Below are positions 34,945 to 47,499 of a DNA stretch of 64,000 bases, in pieces. The translations under genes and the position numbers were made by a program. The notes under the pieces are model-generated. The model was not told the origin of the DNA and ran no database searches. It saw only the letters and a list, made by a program, of their open reading frames with translations. The stretch comes from Tipula vernalis. Lineage: Eukaryota > Arthropoda > Insecta > Diptera > Tipulidae. The stretch lies in assembly GCA_958295665.1 (NCBI GenBank), contig OY282560.1, positions 141,724,091-141,788,090 on the forward strand, given 5' to 3'. Position 1 is the stretch's first letter, and each line of letters starts with the position of its first letter.

Positions 34945-37733
34945 TTAACTCGTTCCTACGCATTGTAACTTGGAATGCTAATGGGCTCAACCAACGAGCC
35001 CAAGAACTGGAAATATTTCTCCATACAAACAACATAGATATTGCACTTATTTCAGAAACGCACTTCTCAAACAAAAGCTTTTTCAGAATAAAGGGATTTA
35101 ATTCCTACTGGACAACCCATCCTAGTGAAAGAGCCAGAGGTGGTTCAGCTGTACTAATTAAAAATAATATCAAACATAATCAACAAGAGGATATTCGAGA
35201 AAGCTACATGCAAGCAACTGTTATCTCAATCCAATATAATGGCGCAGATCTAAATATTGCGGCAGCATACTGTCCTCCACGGCATACACCAACGAAGTTA
35301 CAATTTAATAACGTCTTTAATAAGCTCGGTCCAAGATTTATTATTGGAGGGGACTATAATATAAAACATATAGCTTGGGGTTCCAGGCTAATTTCTCCTG
35401 GGAAAGGAAATGCTTTGTTCAATGCCATTCATGAAAACAAATGTGAATATCTGTCTCCAAGGGGCCAACGTATTGGCCAACGGATGCAGGAAAAATACCA
35501 GATTTGCTTGATTTCTTCATCATAAAAGGTATTTCATCCAATTACACTATAGTCGAAGGAATTAACGACTTAACATCTGATCACATTCCTGTACTGTTGT
35601 CAGTAAGCGCTATAGTCATCAAGAAAAAAAAGAAGCAAAACCTTACTAATAGATTCACGGATTGGGACCTCTTCAGAGAAAAACTGGAAGAGCTAGTTGA
35701 ATTAAAAGTTAGTATTTAAAGTAATGAAGAATTGGAACAACAAACAAACAATTTCATTGAATACACTCGTATGGCCGCCAGTCTAGCTACTCCAGAATTA
35801 AAGGACAAAGCGGAGATTGAAGTCAAATACCCGGCTGAAATCAGGGAACAAATCAAGGGAAGGAGAAAGGCAAGGAGAATATGGCATCTCACCAGAAATC
35901 CCGCTGACAAAACCACCTTCAATCGAATAAGTAACAAAGTCAATAGGCTAATCAAAAGCTTCAAACAGGATTGCTTCGACAACTACTTAAGCGGGCTAGG
36001 TCCAGAAATGGATAAGGACTACTCGTTATGGAAAGCAACCAGAAAATTTAAACGACCTGTAGTTCAAGTACCACCTATAAGAAATGCTCAAGGCAATTGG
36101 GTTCGACATGACAAAGAAAAAGCGGAACTCTTTGCTCAACACCTAGTAACAGTGTTTCAACCCCATGACATTCAATCCAACATTGACGTAACACCTGTCT
36201 ATCAACCAAATCAGGATTTTAAAAGGGTCACGCCAATGGAAATTGCTGAAGAAATCGACAAAAGTCTTAGTCAAAAAAAGGCACCAGGAATTGATGAAAT
36301 ATCACCGGGTCTATTCAAGGAACTTCCACGCAAAGCAATCATCATGATCACATACTTATTTAATGCCTGTATGAGATTGAAGTATATACCCAAATGCTTC
36401 AAAACGGCTCAAATAATTATGTTGAAGAAACCAGGTAAACCAGATGAAGAAGTAACATCATACAGACCAATTTCACTGCTTCCGACCTTATCAAAGCTGT
36501 TTGAAAAACTACTACTAAAACGTCTAAATCCAATGGTAAACGTTCCTGATTTTCAATTTGGATTCAGGAATAACCACTCCACAATAGATCAAGTCCATCG
36601 AATAACTACGGTAATAGAGCAAGCGTTAGAAGAAAAGAAATATTGCCCCGCCGTATTTCTGGATGTATCTCAGGCCTTTGATAGGGTTTGGCACGAGGGA
36701 TTGACATTCAAGATGAGCAAAATGCTACCACAAAACTATTGCCAGCTGCTTGAATCATACCTCTCTGATCGCCAATTCAGAGTCATCCATGAAGAAACAT
36801 GTTCTGACTTTTATCCAACTCTAGCGGGAGTTCCGCAGGTAAGCGTATTGGGACCCCTCCTCTACCTTATCTACACTGCGGACATACCTACAACGAATAA
36901 AACATTCATCGGCACGTTCGCTGACGACACTGTTATTATGTCAGTAGACGAATCGCAACTAAGGGCAGTGGAAAATCTTCAACGAGCAATGAACAACGTT
37001 ACTAAATAGACAATTGACTGGAAAATAGTGCTTAATGAGCTCAAATCAACCCATGTGACATTTACGCTCCGACACAAAAATAACAGTCTACGCATATACC
37101 TCAATGGGGTGCAAGTGCCGCAGGCTGAATCGGCTAAATACCTTGGTCTGCATTTAGATTCAAGGCTCAACTGGAAACATCATGTGAGACAAAAAGCTGA
37201 ACAGATACGATTAAAACAACGCCAAATGTACTGGTTAATTGGGCATCATTCCAAAATGAACCTGTATTGCAAAAGACTAGTCTACCAGACTATCTTCAAA
37301 CCAATATGGATGTATGGTGCGCAGCTATGGGGTTGTACTCATAAATCCAATAGAGACTTTATACACCGTAGCCAAAATAAATTTCTTCGAATGGTCACCA
37401 ACGCTTACCGATTTGTGACTAACAGAGAAATACACAATGATCTAAAAATACAATTGATAGACGACGTCATCCGCGAATGTGCCATTAAACATGAGAAGAG
37501 GCTTCTTAACCACACCAACGTTGAGGCCGTACAACTACTGGACAGTACAAACGAAATAAGGCGGCTCAAACGAATCAAACCACATGAGCTAACCGTATCA
37601 ATATTATATCTTAAGGGAACTGGATACTGGTCCAGCAGACCCACACAAGTTTATGCTTATCTCATAAGTACTAATGTCAACCTTACTAATGAATTAATAA
37701 TGTTTAAGATTGTAGTAGCCATATCAATAAAGA

Positions 37734-37750
<17 letters not shown>
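34941..37750 (+). pseudogene. LINE B ORF2, endonuclease-reverse transcriptase
   Basis: Starts at ATG 34941, overlapping ORF1. The AP endonuclease begins RIVTWNANGLNQRAQELEIF and has ALISETHFS, AAYCPPRHTPT, GGDYNIKHIAWGSR and (35504 on) LTSDHIPVLLSVS, i.e. the catalytic E, D/N and SDH positions. A frameshift lies at about 35460-35470, and stops at 35717-35719 (TAA) and 37007-37009 (TAG, where LINE B1 has Trp TGG). The reverse transcriptase (35732-37009) has SYRPISLLPTLSKLFEKLLL, FGFRNNHSTIDQVHRI, VFLDVSQAFDRVWHEGL and GTFADDTVIMS. In the block normally GVPQGSVLGP, the Gly is Val (GVPQVSVLGP). The C-terminal part (37028 on) has KYLGLHLDSRLNWKHHV, IFKPIWMYGAQLWGC and RRLKRIKPHELTVS. There is no RNase H domain. 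Dead copy, but recently so. Confidence 0.93.
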
Positions 37751-37769
<19 letters not shown>

Positions 37770-37777
37770 AATCTAAG

Positions 37778-38079
37778 TGTTTAGTATAAAACATGATAAA
37801 ACCACAAGTTCAAACGTCCTATAAAAATTTATAACCCTTAAATTTTATATAAACCAAACTATTGGAAAAATGACAAAATGTTTGTACAAGGTCGCTATTT
37901 TCCACCAATTGCAGTAAATATCTTTGTGTTCAAATACATTTCACACCACACAGTTTGTTTTTCGTTTGTGTTAATTTTTTAGTAAGCCTTGTGTTATAAT
38001 TCGCACAGCGCGCACGAAATAAAAAAATAAATCGTACTCGAAAATAGTCGTTATTATTAAAAAGTCCACAAATACAACA
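37778..38079 (+). repeat. BEL/Pao LTR, copy 2
   Basis: Second copy of the 302-bp LTR (TGTTTAG...TACAACA), differing from 28832-29133 by a handful of substitutions, an 11-bp insertion and a 10-bp deletion. The bases before it (t-g-taaatctaag) match those before copy 1, including the adjoining LINE poly(A). The bases after it (ctttg...) are not the primer-binding site, so it is either the 3' LTR or a solo/duplicated LTR. No polypurine tract precedes it. No TSD shared with the left side of copy 1 was found. Confidence 0.85.
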
Positions 38080-38639
38080 CTTTGTTTGGAACTAAAAGGC
38101 AGACCAAATATTTTGAATGCATACAGCGTTTACCAATGTTAAGTTAAAAAGTTTATTTAAATTTGTATGGTTAATAGCAAATTATAATGAGTGTGAAGTT
38201 TATGCTAAAAAAATAACAAAAAATTACACTGTTAAATTAGCTATTTTCCAATTGGAATTTAAATTATATGAAAATTTAAATTTTTTGTAATTTTGGATTT
38301 TTCGTACCACCAAATAGATTCTTTTCATAAGGAAGTAGGTTCTTTTCATCGTTTTCAGATAGCTGGACCATCTGTTTATCTCGTTAACCAAAAGCATCAA
38401 CTTGTGTAGAACATTACTAGTTATATTTCAGATTATTTAAAAGTTGACTGAATTTTGATGGTTTAAATAATTATTTAGCGTTGATCCTGGAAATGTCCCG
38501 AAGGCCCCGCATATTTCTTAGAACAGCTAAGCCATATAGCGGCCAATGTCACCAAGCCGATCCAATTATAATGAACTATAATATATTTCACAGTTTTTAG
38601 AATTTTTAAAAATTTTTCATTATTTTAAAAGTTTTATAT

Positions 38640-39617
38640 AGCAGACCACAGAGATGTCCACAAGGTTTTACCCATATTTTCGGATAACTTGGCTATATGC
38701 CAGTCTATGTGGTCAACCTTATCCAATTGTGATGAACTATACTATACTTCACAGAATTTAGAATTTTGAATAATTTTATTGGTTTTAAAAATTGTTGTAT
38801 CACCGATCACAGAGATGTCCACAAGGTCTGGCCTATATTTTTGGATAACTTGACCATATGCCAGTCTACGTGGTCAATCTTATTTAATTGTGATGAACTA
38901 TACTATAATTCACAGAATTTCGAATTTTTAATAATTTTATTAGTTTTATAAATTTTTGTATCTCTGATCACAGAGATGTCCACAAGGTCTGGCCTATATT
39001 TTTGGATAACTTGACCATATGCCATTCTACGTGGTTAATCTTATTCAATTGTGATGAACTATACTATACTTCACAGAATTTCGAATTTTTAATAATTTTA
39101 TTAGTTTTATAAATTGTTGTATCTCTGATCACCGAGTCGACAAGGTCTAGCCTATATTTTTATATAACTTGTCCATATGCCAGTCTACGTGGTTAACCTT
39201 ATCCAATTGTAATTAGCTATACTATACTTCACAGAATTTAGAATTTTTAATAATTTTTTTAGTTTTATAAATTGTTGTATCTCTGATCACAGAGATGTCC
39301 ACAAAGTCTGGCCTATATTTTTGGATAACTTGACCATATGCCAGTCTACTTGGTCAATCTTATTGAATTGTGGTGAACTATACTATACTTTACAGAATTT
39401 CAAATTTTTAATAATTTTATTGTTTTATAAATTGTTGTATCTCCAATCACAGAGATGTCCACAAGGTCTGGCCTATATTTTCGGATAACTTGACCATATG
39501 CCAGTCTACGTGGTCAATCTTATTCAATTGAGATAAACTATACTATACTTTACAGAATTTCGAATTTTTAATAATTTTATTAGTTTTAAAAATTGTTGTA
39601 TCTCCGATCACACAGTT
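38640..39617 (+). repeat. Left-arm tandem array, ~160-bp unit (about 7 copies)
   Basis: Units start at about 38646, 38808, 38967, 39124, 39285, 39446 and 39607. Each has cacagagatgtccacaaggt, ctggcctatatttttggata, acttgaccatatgccagtct, acgtggtcaatcttattcaa and ttgtgatgaactatactata. The units nearest the outer end are the most diverged and resemble the terminal inverted repeat. The last unit breaks off at ttgtccacaaaat, where orientation flips. Confidence 0.9.
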
Positions 39618-39629
39618 GTCCACAAAATA

Positions 39630-42600
39630 TTAAAAATTCTAAATTCTGTGAAGTATAGTATAGTTCATTACAATTGAATAAGATTGACCACGTAGACTGG
39701 CATTTGGCCAAGTTATCAGAAAAAACAGGCAAGACCTTGTGGACATCTCTGTGATCAGAGATACAACAATTTTTAAAACCAATAAAATTATTAAAAATTC
39801 GAAATTCTGTGAAGTATAGTATAGTTCATCACAATTGAACAAGATTGACCACGTAGACTGGCATATGGTCAAGTTATCCAAAAATATAGGCCAGACCTTG
39901 TGGACATCTCTGTGATCGGAGATACAAAAATTTATATAACTAATAAAATTATTAAAAATTCGAAATTCTGTGAAGTATAGTATAGTTCATCTCAATTGAA
40001 TAATATTGACTACATAGACTGGCATATGGCTAAGTTATCCAAAAATATAGGCCAGACCTTGTGGACATCTCTGTGATCAGAGATACAACAATTTATATAA
40101 CTAATAAAATTATTAAAAATTAAATTCTAAATTCTGTGAAGTATAGTATAGTTCATCACAATTGAACAAGATTGACCACGTAGACTGGCATATGGTCAAG
40201 TTATCCAAAAATATAGGCCAGACCTTGTGGACATCTCTGTGATCGGAGATACAAAAATTTATATAACTAATAAAATTATTAAAAATTCGAAATTCTGTGA
40301 AGTATAGTATAGTTCATCTCAATTGAATAATATTGACCACATAGACTGGCATATGGCTAAGTTATCCAAAAATATAGGCCAGACCTTGTGGACATCTCTG
40401 TGATCAGAGATACAACAATTTATATAACTAATAAAATTATTAAAAATTAAATTCTAAATTCTGTGAAGTATAGTATAGTTCATTACAATTGAGTAAGATT
40501 GACCACGTAGACTGGCATATGGTCAAGTTATCCAAAAATATAGGCCAGACCTTGTGGACATCTCTGTGATTGGAGATACAAAAATTTATAAAACTAATCA
40601 AATTATTAAAAATTCGAAATTCTGTGAAGTATAGTATAGTTCATCACAATTGAATAAGATTGACCACGTAGACTGGTATATGGTCAAGTTATCCAAAAAT
40701 ACAGGCCAGACCTTGTGGACATCTCTGTGATCGGAGATACAACAATTTATATAACTAATAAAATTATTAAAAATTCTAAATTCTGTGAAGTATAGTATAG
40801 TTCATCACAATTGAATACAATTGACCACGTAGACTGGCATATGGCAAAGTTATCCAAAAATAAAGGTCAGACCTTGTGGACATCTCTGTGATCAGAGATA
40901 CAATAATTTATAAAACTAATAAAATTATTAAAAATTCGAAATTCTGTGAGGTATAGTATAGTTCGTCACAATTGGATAAGATTGACCATGTAGACTGGCA
41001 TATGGTCAAGTTATCCAAAAATATAGGCCGGACCTTGTGGACATCTCTGTGATCAGAGATACAAAAATTTAAAAAACTAATAAAACTATTAAAAATTCTA
41101 AATTCTGTGAAGTATAGTATAGTTCATCACAATTGAATAAGATTGACCACGTAGGCTGGCATATGGTCAAGTTATTCAAAAATATAGGCCAGACTTTGTG
41201 GACATCTCTGTGATCAGAGATACAAAAATTTATAAAACTAATAAAATTATTAAAAATTCGAAATTCTGTGAAGTATAGTATAGTTCATCACAATTGAATA
41301 AGATTGACCACGTAGACTGGCATATGGTCAAGTTATCCAAAAATATAGGCCAGACCTTGTGGACATCTCTGTGATCGGAGATACAATAATTTATAAAACT
41401 AATAAAATTATTAAAAATTCGAAATTCTGTGAAGTATAGTATAGTTCATCACAATTGAATAAGATTGACTACGTAGACTGGCATATGGTCAAGTTATCCA
41501 AAAATAAAGGCCATACCTTATGGACATCTCTGTGATCGGAGATACAATAATTTATAAAACTAATAAAATTATTAAAATTCTAAATTCTGTGAAGTATAGT
41601 ATAGATCGTCACAATTGAATAAGATTGACAAAGTAGACTGGCATATGGTCAAGTTATCCAAAAATATAGGCCAGACCTTGTGGACATCTCTGTGATCAGA
41701 GATACAACAATTTATAAAACTAATAAAATTATTAAAAATTCGAAATTCTGTGAAGTATAGTATAGTTCATTACAATTGAATAAGATTGACCACGTAGACT
41801 GGCATATGGTAAAGTTATTCAAAAATATAGGCCAGACCTTGTGGACATCTCTGTGATTGGAGATACAAAAATTTATAAAACTAATCAAATTATTAAAAAT
41901 TCGAAATTCTGTGAAGTATAGTATAGTTCATCACAATTGAATAAGATTGACCACGTAGACTGGCATATGGTCAAGTTATCCAAAAATAAAGGCCACACCT
42001 TATGGACATCTCTGTGATCGGAGATACAATAATTTATAAAACTAATAAAATTATTAAAATTCTAAATTCTGTGAAGTATAGTATAGATCGTCACAATTGG
42101 ATAAGATTGACCATGCAGACTGGCATATGGTCAAGTTATTCAAAAATATAGGCCAGACTTTGTGGACATCTCTGTGATCAGAGATACAAAAATTTATAAA
42201 ACTAATAAAATTATTAAAAATTCTAAATTCTCTGAAGTATAGTATAGTTCATCACAATTGAATAGGATTGACCAAGTAGACTGGCATATGGTCAAGTTAT
42301 CCAAAAATATAGGCCAGACCTTGTGGACATCTCTGTGATCGGAGATACAATAATTTATAAAACTAATAAAATTATTAAAAATTCGAAATTCTGTGAAGTA
42401 TAGTATAGTTCATCGCAATTGAATAAAATTGACCACGTTGACTGGCATATGGTCAAGTTATTTAAAAATATAGGCCAGACCTTGTGGACATCTCTGTGAT
42501 CAGAGATACAAAAATTTATAAAACTAATAAAATTATTAAAAATTCGAAATTCTGTGAAGTATAGTATAGTTCATCACAATTGAATAAGATTGACCACGTA

Positions 42601-44140
42601 GACTGGCATATGGTCAAGTTATCCAAAACTATAGGATAGACCTTGTGGATATCTCTGTGATCAGAGATACAACGATTTATATAACTAATAAAATTATTAA
42701 AAATTCTAAATTCTGTGAAGTATAGTATAGTTCATCACAATTGATTAAGATTTACCACGTAGACTGGCATATGGTCAAGTTATCCGAAAATATAGGCCAG
42801 ACCTTGTGGACATCTCTGTGATCAAAGATACAAAAATTTATAAAACTAATAAAATTATTAAAAATTCTAAATTCTGTGAAGTATAGTATAGTTCATCACA
42901 ATTGAATAAGATTGACCACGTAGACTGGCATATGGTCAAGTTATTCAAAAATATAGGCCAGACCTTGTGGACATCTCTGTGATCGGAGATACAATAATTT
43001 ATAAAACTAATAAAATTATTAAAAATTCTAAATTCTGTGAAGTATAGTATAGTTCATCACAATTGAATAAGATTGACCACGTAGACTGGCATATGGTCAA
43101 GTTATCCAAAAATATAGGCCAGACCTTGTCGACATCTCTGTGATCAGAGAGAGATACAAAAATTTAAAAAACTAATAAAATTATTAAAAATTCTAAATTC
43201 TGTGAAGTATAGTATAGTTCATCACAATTGAATAGGATTGTCAAAGTAGACTGGCATATGGTCAAGTTATCCAAAAATATAGGCCAGACCTTGTGGACAT
43301 CTCTGTGATCAGAGATACAACAATTTATAAAACTAATAAAATGATTAAAAATTCTAAATCCTGTGAAGTATAGTATAGTTCATCGCAATTGAATAAGATT
43401 GACCACGTAGACTGGCATATGGTCAAGTTATTTAAAAATATAGGCCAGACCTGGTGGACATCTTTGTGATCAGAGATAAAAAAATTTACACAACTAATCA
43501 AGTTATTAAAAATTCGAAATTCTGTGAAGTATAGTATAGTTCATCACAATTGAATAAGATTGACCACGTAGACTGGCATATGGTCAAGTTATCCAAAACT
43601 ATAGGCCAGACCTTGTGAATATCTCTGTGATCGGAGATACAACAATTTATATAACTAATAAAATTATTAAAAATTCTAAATCCTGTGAAGTATAGTATAG
43701 TTCATCGCAATTGAATAAGATTGACCACGTAGACTGGCATATGGTCAAGTTATTTAAAAATATAGGCCAGACCTGGTGGACATCTTTGTGATCAGAGATA
43801 AAAAAATTTACACAACTAATCAAGTTATTAAAAATTCGAAATTCTGTGAAGTATAGTATAGTTCATCACAATTGAATAAGATTGACCACGTAGACTGGCA
43901 TATGGTCAAGTTATCCAAAACTATAGGCCAGACCTTGTGGACATCTCTGTGATCACAGATACAAAAATTTATAAAACTAATAAAATTATTAAAAATTCGA
44001 AATTCTGTGAAGTATAGTATAGTTCATCACAATTGAATAAGGTTAACCACGTAGACTGGCACATGGCCAAGTTATCCGAAAATATAGGCAAGATCTTGTG
44101 GACATCTCTGCGGTCGGCGATATAAAACTTTTAATGAAAA
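39630..44140 (-). repeat. Right-arm tandem array, inverted ~160-bp unit (about 28 copies)
   Basis: The same unit as the left arm in reverse complement, with a period of 160-161 bp and high identity between neighbours. Some stretches show a two-unit (about 321-325 bp) higher-order period. The variant ataacaaaattaaattctaa-type spacer recurs at about 40115 and 40440. A block with tgtgatcagagataaaaaaa and ttacacaactaatcaagtta recurs at about 43465 and 43786. This implies recent dimer duplications by unequal exchange. The arm is over four times as long as the left arm. Confidence 0.9.
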
Positions 44141-44576
44141 AATTATTTGAAATTCCAAAAACTGTGAAGTATATTATAGTTCATCATAATTGGATCGGCT
44201 TGGTGATATTGACCGCTATATGGCTTAGCTATTCTAAGAAATGTGCGGGGTCTTCGGGACATTTCCAGGATCGGCGCTAAATAATTATTTAAACTATCAA
44301 AATTCAGTCAACTTTTAAATTATCTGAAATATAGTAATGTTCAACACAATTGGATGCTTTTGGTTAACGATATAAACAGATGGTCCAGCTATCTGAAAAA
44401 GATGAAAAGAACCTGTTTTCTGGTGAAAAGAATTTGTTTGGTGGTACTAAAAATCCAAAATTACAAAAAATTTAAATTTTCATATAATTTAAATTCCAAT
44501 TGAAAAATAGTTAATTTAACAGTGTAATTTTTTGTTATTTTTTTTTTTAGCATAAACTTCACACTCATAAATTATA

Positions 44577-46380
44577 TACACGACAAATTTAATATTCCAT
44601 CTAATGAACATTTTTAGCCACAGATCCATATTTATCAATTCGTTTCACGATATAGCAATAATGCAAAAATTACCTCAAGTGTATTAAATTCTATCTTTGG
44701 GGGGTACTTTATATTAATTTATGCATAATGTGAGGTAATTTGTCATTATACGAATATTTTCAGCTATCAATCATCGATCGATTGTTATTTTAATTGTGGT
44801 GTGATTTGTTTTGCATCAGATATAGTTAAATTGTAATTTAATTTTTTTTTTAAGCTAAATCATTCTTAATAAACCATAAATTCGCAAAGCGTATCCTCTC
44901 GAGAGCGAATATTTTTTGTCACGATTTTAATTAACACAAAATAACAGATGCTTTGTGCATATTAAATGTACATAAATAAAAATTTGCAACAAACAAAATT
45001 TCATTTCTAAATTTGGATACGACAAAGGAAATCATTAAGATTATAATTGACGTGCATAATAAAAATGATAATTTACAATAATAATATCATGGCGACATAA
45101 TCAAAAATTATTGTTTGAAGCATGTGTATAAATGTAGATACAATGTACATGATAAAATCAAAATAGAAGCCGATCAACCATTATACAAGCCGTATAAATA
45201 CAAAACATAATAATTAATTCACTTTGATTGGATAAAGATGATTTGGTGCATTAATTTAATAAACATACGACTATTAATTGAATTGTATTTTATTGCAGAT
45301 TAAATAAATTTTATTTTTATCTCTTTAAATTTTCAATTATTTAATCTGTTTTTTATTAGTTTTTGGAATGGATCAGACAATTTGTTTGGTAAGAAAACAT
45401 ATAGAGAGTCTAATAGATTTTTTTTAAAAAATTTGATTAGGTTTTATTAACCGATGAAAACAATGATTTCCGTTTTAAATTTAATTATAATGATCTTTAA
45501 ATTTTATTTTGGAAATTTTTAATTTAATGATAAACAAATATCTATCTTAATATTTTATGCAAGTGTTGATTTAGGTTATACATACGTATGTACATTAATT
45601 TAAACCAAATATAAATATACACAACTATAATAAATAAATCACTTAAATTAAATTATTCTATATTCTCTAAATATTATCTATTATTTATAATAAGTTGTCT
45701 CACGAAAGCTTTTACTATAATCCATTCTAAATTCGCCTATAATGGGTGATAAATTTATAATTTTATTTATGTACAATCGTATTAAAATCATGTTTTACGA
45801 TAATATGTTGTCAATGTAATTTTGTAACATGTAATTTATAATAGAAATTTTCCATAATATTACATAAAATAATAAAATCTATTATAATTGAAATAGATTT
45901 ATCTATAATTTATGTTCATATATGCATTATAATAATGTTGTTAATATTTGGTTTTATTTTATTTAAATACTTAACAGAAACACGAACAGCAAATAGAAAT
46001 GAATAATCGAATGTTTTTAACGGTTTTCATAATAATTCAATCACAACTAATATGTTTCACTAATATTCCCCCGAAAACAAGCAAATCGAAGTTAAAGCCT
46101 CGAACCGACATAACTTTTCCATTAATTAATACACCTAGATTTGTCTACCGTCATATAATTATAGCTCCTACATTATGTTTGAATAAGGAAGGGTTTTCTT
46201 GAAACTTAAATTTGTTTCATTAGTAAGTATTTTGTTATTAGAACCTTGGCGCTCTCAAAATATTAAGTTTCTAAGCAATGAGGTTTATAATAGAACCTTG
46301 TCGTGATAAAGGTTCTTAAATCGTTTACATTCGTTAATTAATAAACGTACTAGAATAACAAACCATTCTTCGACGTGCAT
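44577..46380. other. AT-rich stretch without gene
   Basis: Very AT-rich (long runs of t/a, e.g. 45300-45960). The open frame 45999-46202 has a hydrophobic start but no family resemblance and is not called. Nothing else recognised. Confidence 0.55.
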
Positions 46381-46389
46381 ACTACCACA

Positions 46390-47190
46390 ATAAATTTTAG
46401 CACTGTGGTAAAGATAGTAAGAAGACATGGTCGTTTGCTAATCAAATCTTAGGTGATAGTGTTGATAATTATGTTGATAGAATTATGTCTAGTGATTAAG
46501 TGATTCTTACGGATTCTAAATCTATAGCAGATGATTTTGGTTTTTATTTTTCTAATATTTTGTTTCACTTAAGAAAACAATCAACTGTTTGTTTAATAAT
46601 ATGTCTTTTCAAAATCATAGCGAAAGTCATCGTCTCAGAATGTTACTGACATTGTTGGTATAATTAATGGTTTAAAATCTAGTAATAGTATAGATATTCT
46701 TGGTATAAGTCCCTACATTCTGAAAGCTAACAGAGAAATTATATCGCCAATTTTGGTAGATTTTATCAATCAATGTTTTTTGAAGGGCAGTGTTCCTGAT
46801 TGTTGAAAACCGCAGTTTCCGTTGTTAAAAAAGGTTGATAAACTGTATATCCTTGCAGCCCACAGTTATAAAAATTCTGGAAAAGGTTTTAAAATTACGG
46901 ATTGATGCCTTCTTTTATAAATATAATGTTTTAAATACTTGTCAATAGGGTTTTAGGTCTGGAAAAAGCACTGAGTCAGCTTTAATTGATTTTTTGAATG
47001 TGGTTCATATTAATTTAAATGGGAAAAAGTGTGTTGGTCCTACTTTTATTGATAATAAGAGGGCATTTGACGTGGTACATCACAAATTACTTTTACTAAA
47101 ACTTTACATGTGTGGTTTTAGAGGTGTACCGTTTCAATGGTTTGTTCAAGTAAAAATTGATAATTCATTTAGCATGTCATTTAATGTTGT
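46390..47190 (+). pseudogene. LINE C, 5' part (CR1/Jockey-like)
   Basis: Decayed reverse transcriptase of a third LINE family. The plus strand reads KTWSFANQILGDSVDNYVDR, SIADDFGFYFSNI, IINGLKSSNSIDILGISPYI and LKANREIISPILVDFINQCF. After several stops it reads GFRSGKSTESALIDFLNVV and TFIDNKRAFDVVHHKLLLLK, then LYMCGFRGVPFQWFV. These are the linker (K-x-x-W-x-x-I/N-x-x-L), the fingers and the AFD block (first catalytic Asp retained in KRAFD). The sequence then switches abruptly, near 47190, to the GC-richer start of an LOA-type LINE. The matching 3' part resumes after it at 50650, so LINE C was interrupted. Confidence 0.78.
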
Positions 47191-47499
47191 GAATGGAGGT
47201 CCGGCGCCTTCTGGAAGGGAGGAATAAAGCTGTGTAGTAATACCGGCTCCGTAACCTTCCTTTAGGGTGGGCTCCAGCGGGCTGTTCTGGTCATGTTTTA
47301 GGCAGTCCTGTTTGTGGGCCGACGATCTACGCAAGGGGTAACCTGAATAAACTAAATCAACTTTTGTGTGGATTTAATTAAAAACAAAAATAATAAGGGC
47401 GGTGCTCCTTCAAACGCACCAGTCTAAGAAGATGGCAAGGACCATTCAGGCTCTCCTTTATATGGTACTCTATTGCCTGAAATGGATACCTAATTCACG

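Larger units (their letters stand above)
33000..37765 (+). mobile_element. LINE B2, near full-length Jockey-like LINE
   Basis: A two-ORF non-LTR retrotransposon with a ~190-bp 5' leader (start uncertain, 33000-33060), ORF1 (33202-34944), ORF2 (34941-37750), and a short 3' end with a caataaag signal and a ~22-nt poly(A) tail. It is the best-preserved element in the window: by eye only two premature stops and one frameshift in ORF2, plus one stop in ORF1. The 3' junction (tgtaaatctaag then LTR) is at the same position relative to the LTR as in LINE B1, but no matching TSD is seen at its 5' end. It therefore did not arrive there by simple target-primed insertion. Confidence 0.9.
38187..44568. 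mobile_element. Giant foldback element with satellite arms (6.4 kb)
   Basis: A complete non-autonomous foldback element. It has a perfect 8-bp TSD, aaattata, at 38179-38186 and 44569-44576. Ends: atgagtgtgaagtttatgct at 38187-38206 and the inverse at 44549-44568. The non-repetitive terminal inverted repeats run about 430 bp inwards (38187-38620 and 44150-44568), with shared landmarks such as aattacactgttaaatta, aatttaaattatatgaaa and gcgttgatcctggaaatgtc. The interior is entirely a ~160-bp tandem repeat: about 1 kb in one orientation, then 4.5 kb inverted, switching at about 39618-39630. No ORF of its own exists; frames such as 38766-38951, 39639-39881 and 44098-44280 are repeat read-through. 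The outermost repeat units grade into the TIR, so the array grew from TIR sequence. Confidence 0.93.

Noticed and set aside
39630..44140. Regular direct repeats reminiscent of a CRISPR-like array
   Set aside because: Units are ~160 bp, contiguous and without unique spacers. The host is eukaryotic, and the array lies inside a foldback element with a TSD.
38766..44280. Open reading frames inside the foldback element (e.g. 38766-38951, 39639-39881, 44098-44280)
   Set aside because: They are translations of the tandem repeat or TIR in arbitrary frames, with no protein family resemblance.
45999..46202. Small ORF with hydrophobic N-terminus resembling a secreted peptide
   Set aside because: AT-rich chance frame; no conserved motif, no promoter or poly(A) context beyond background.
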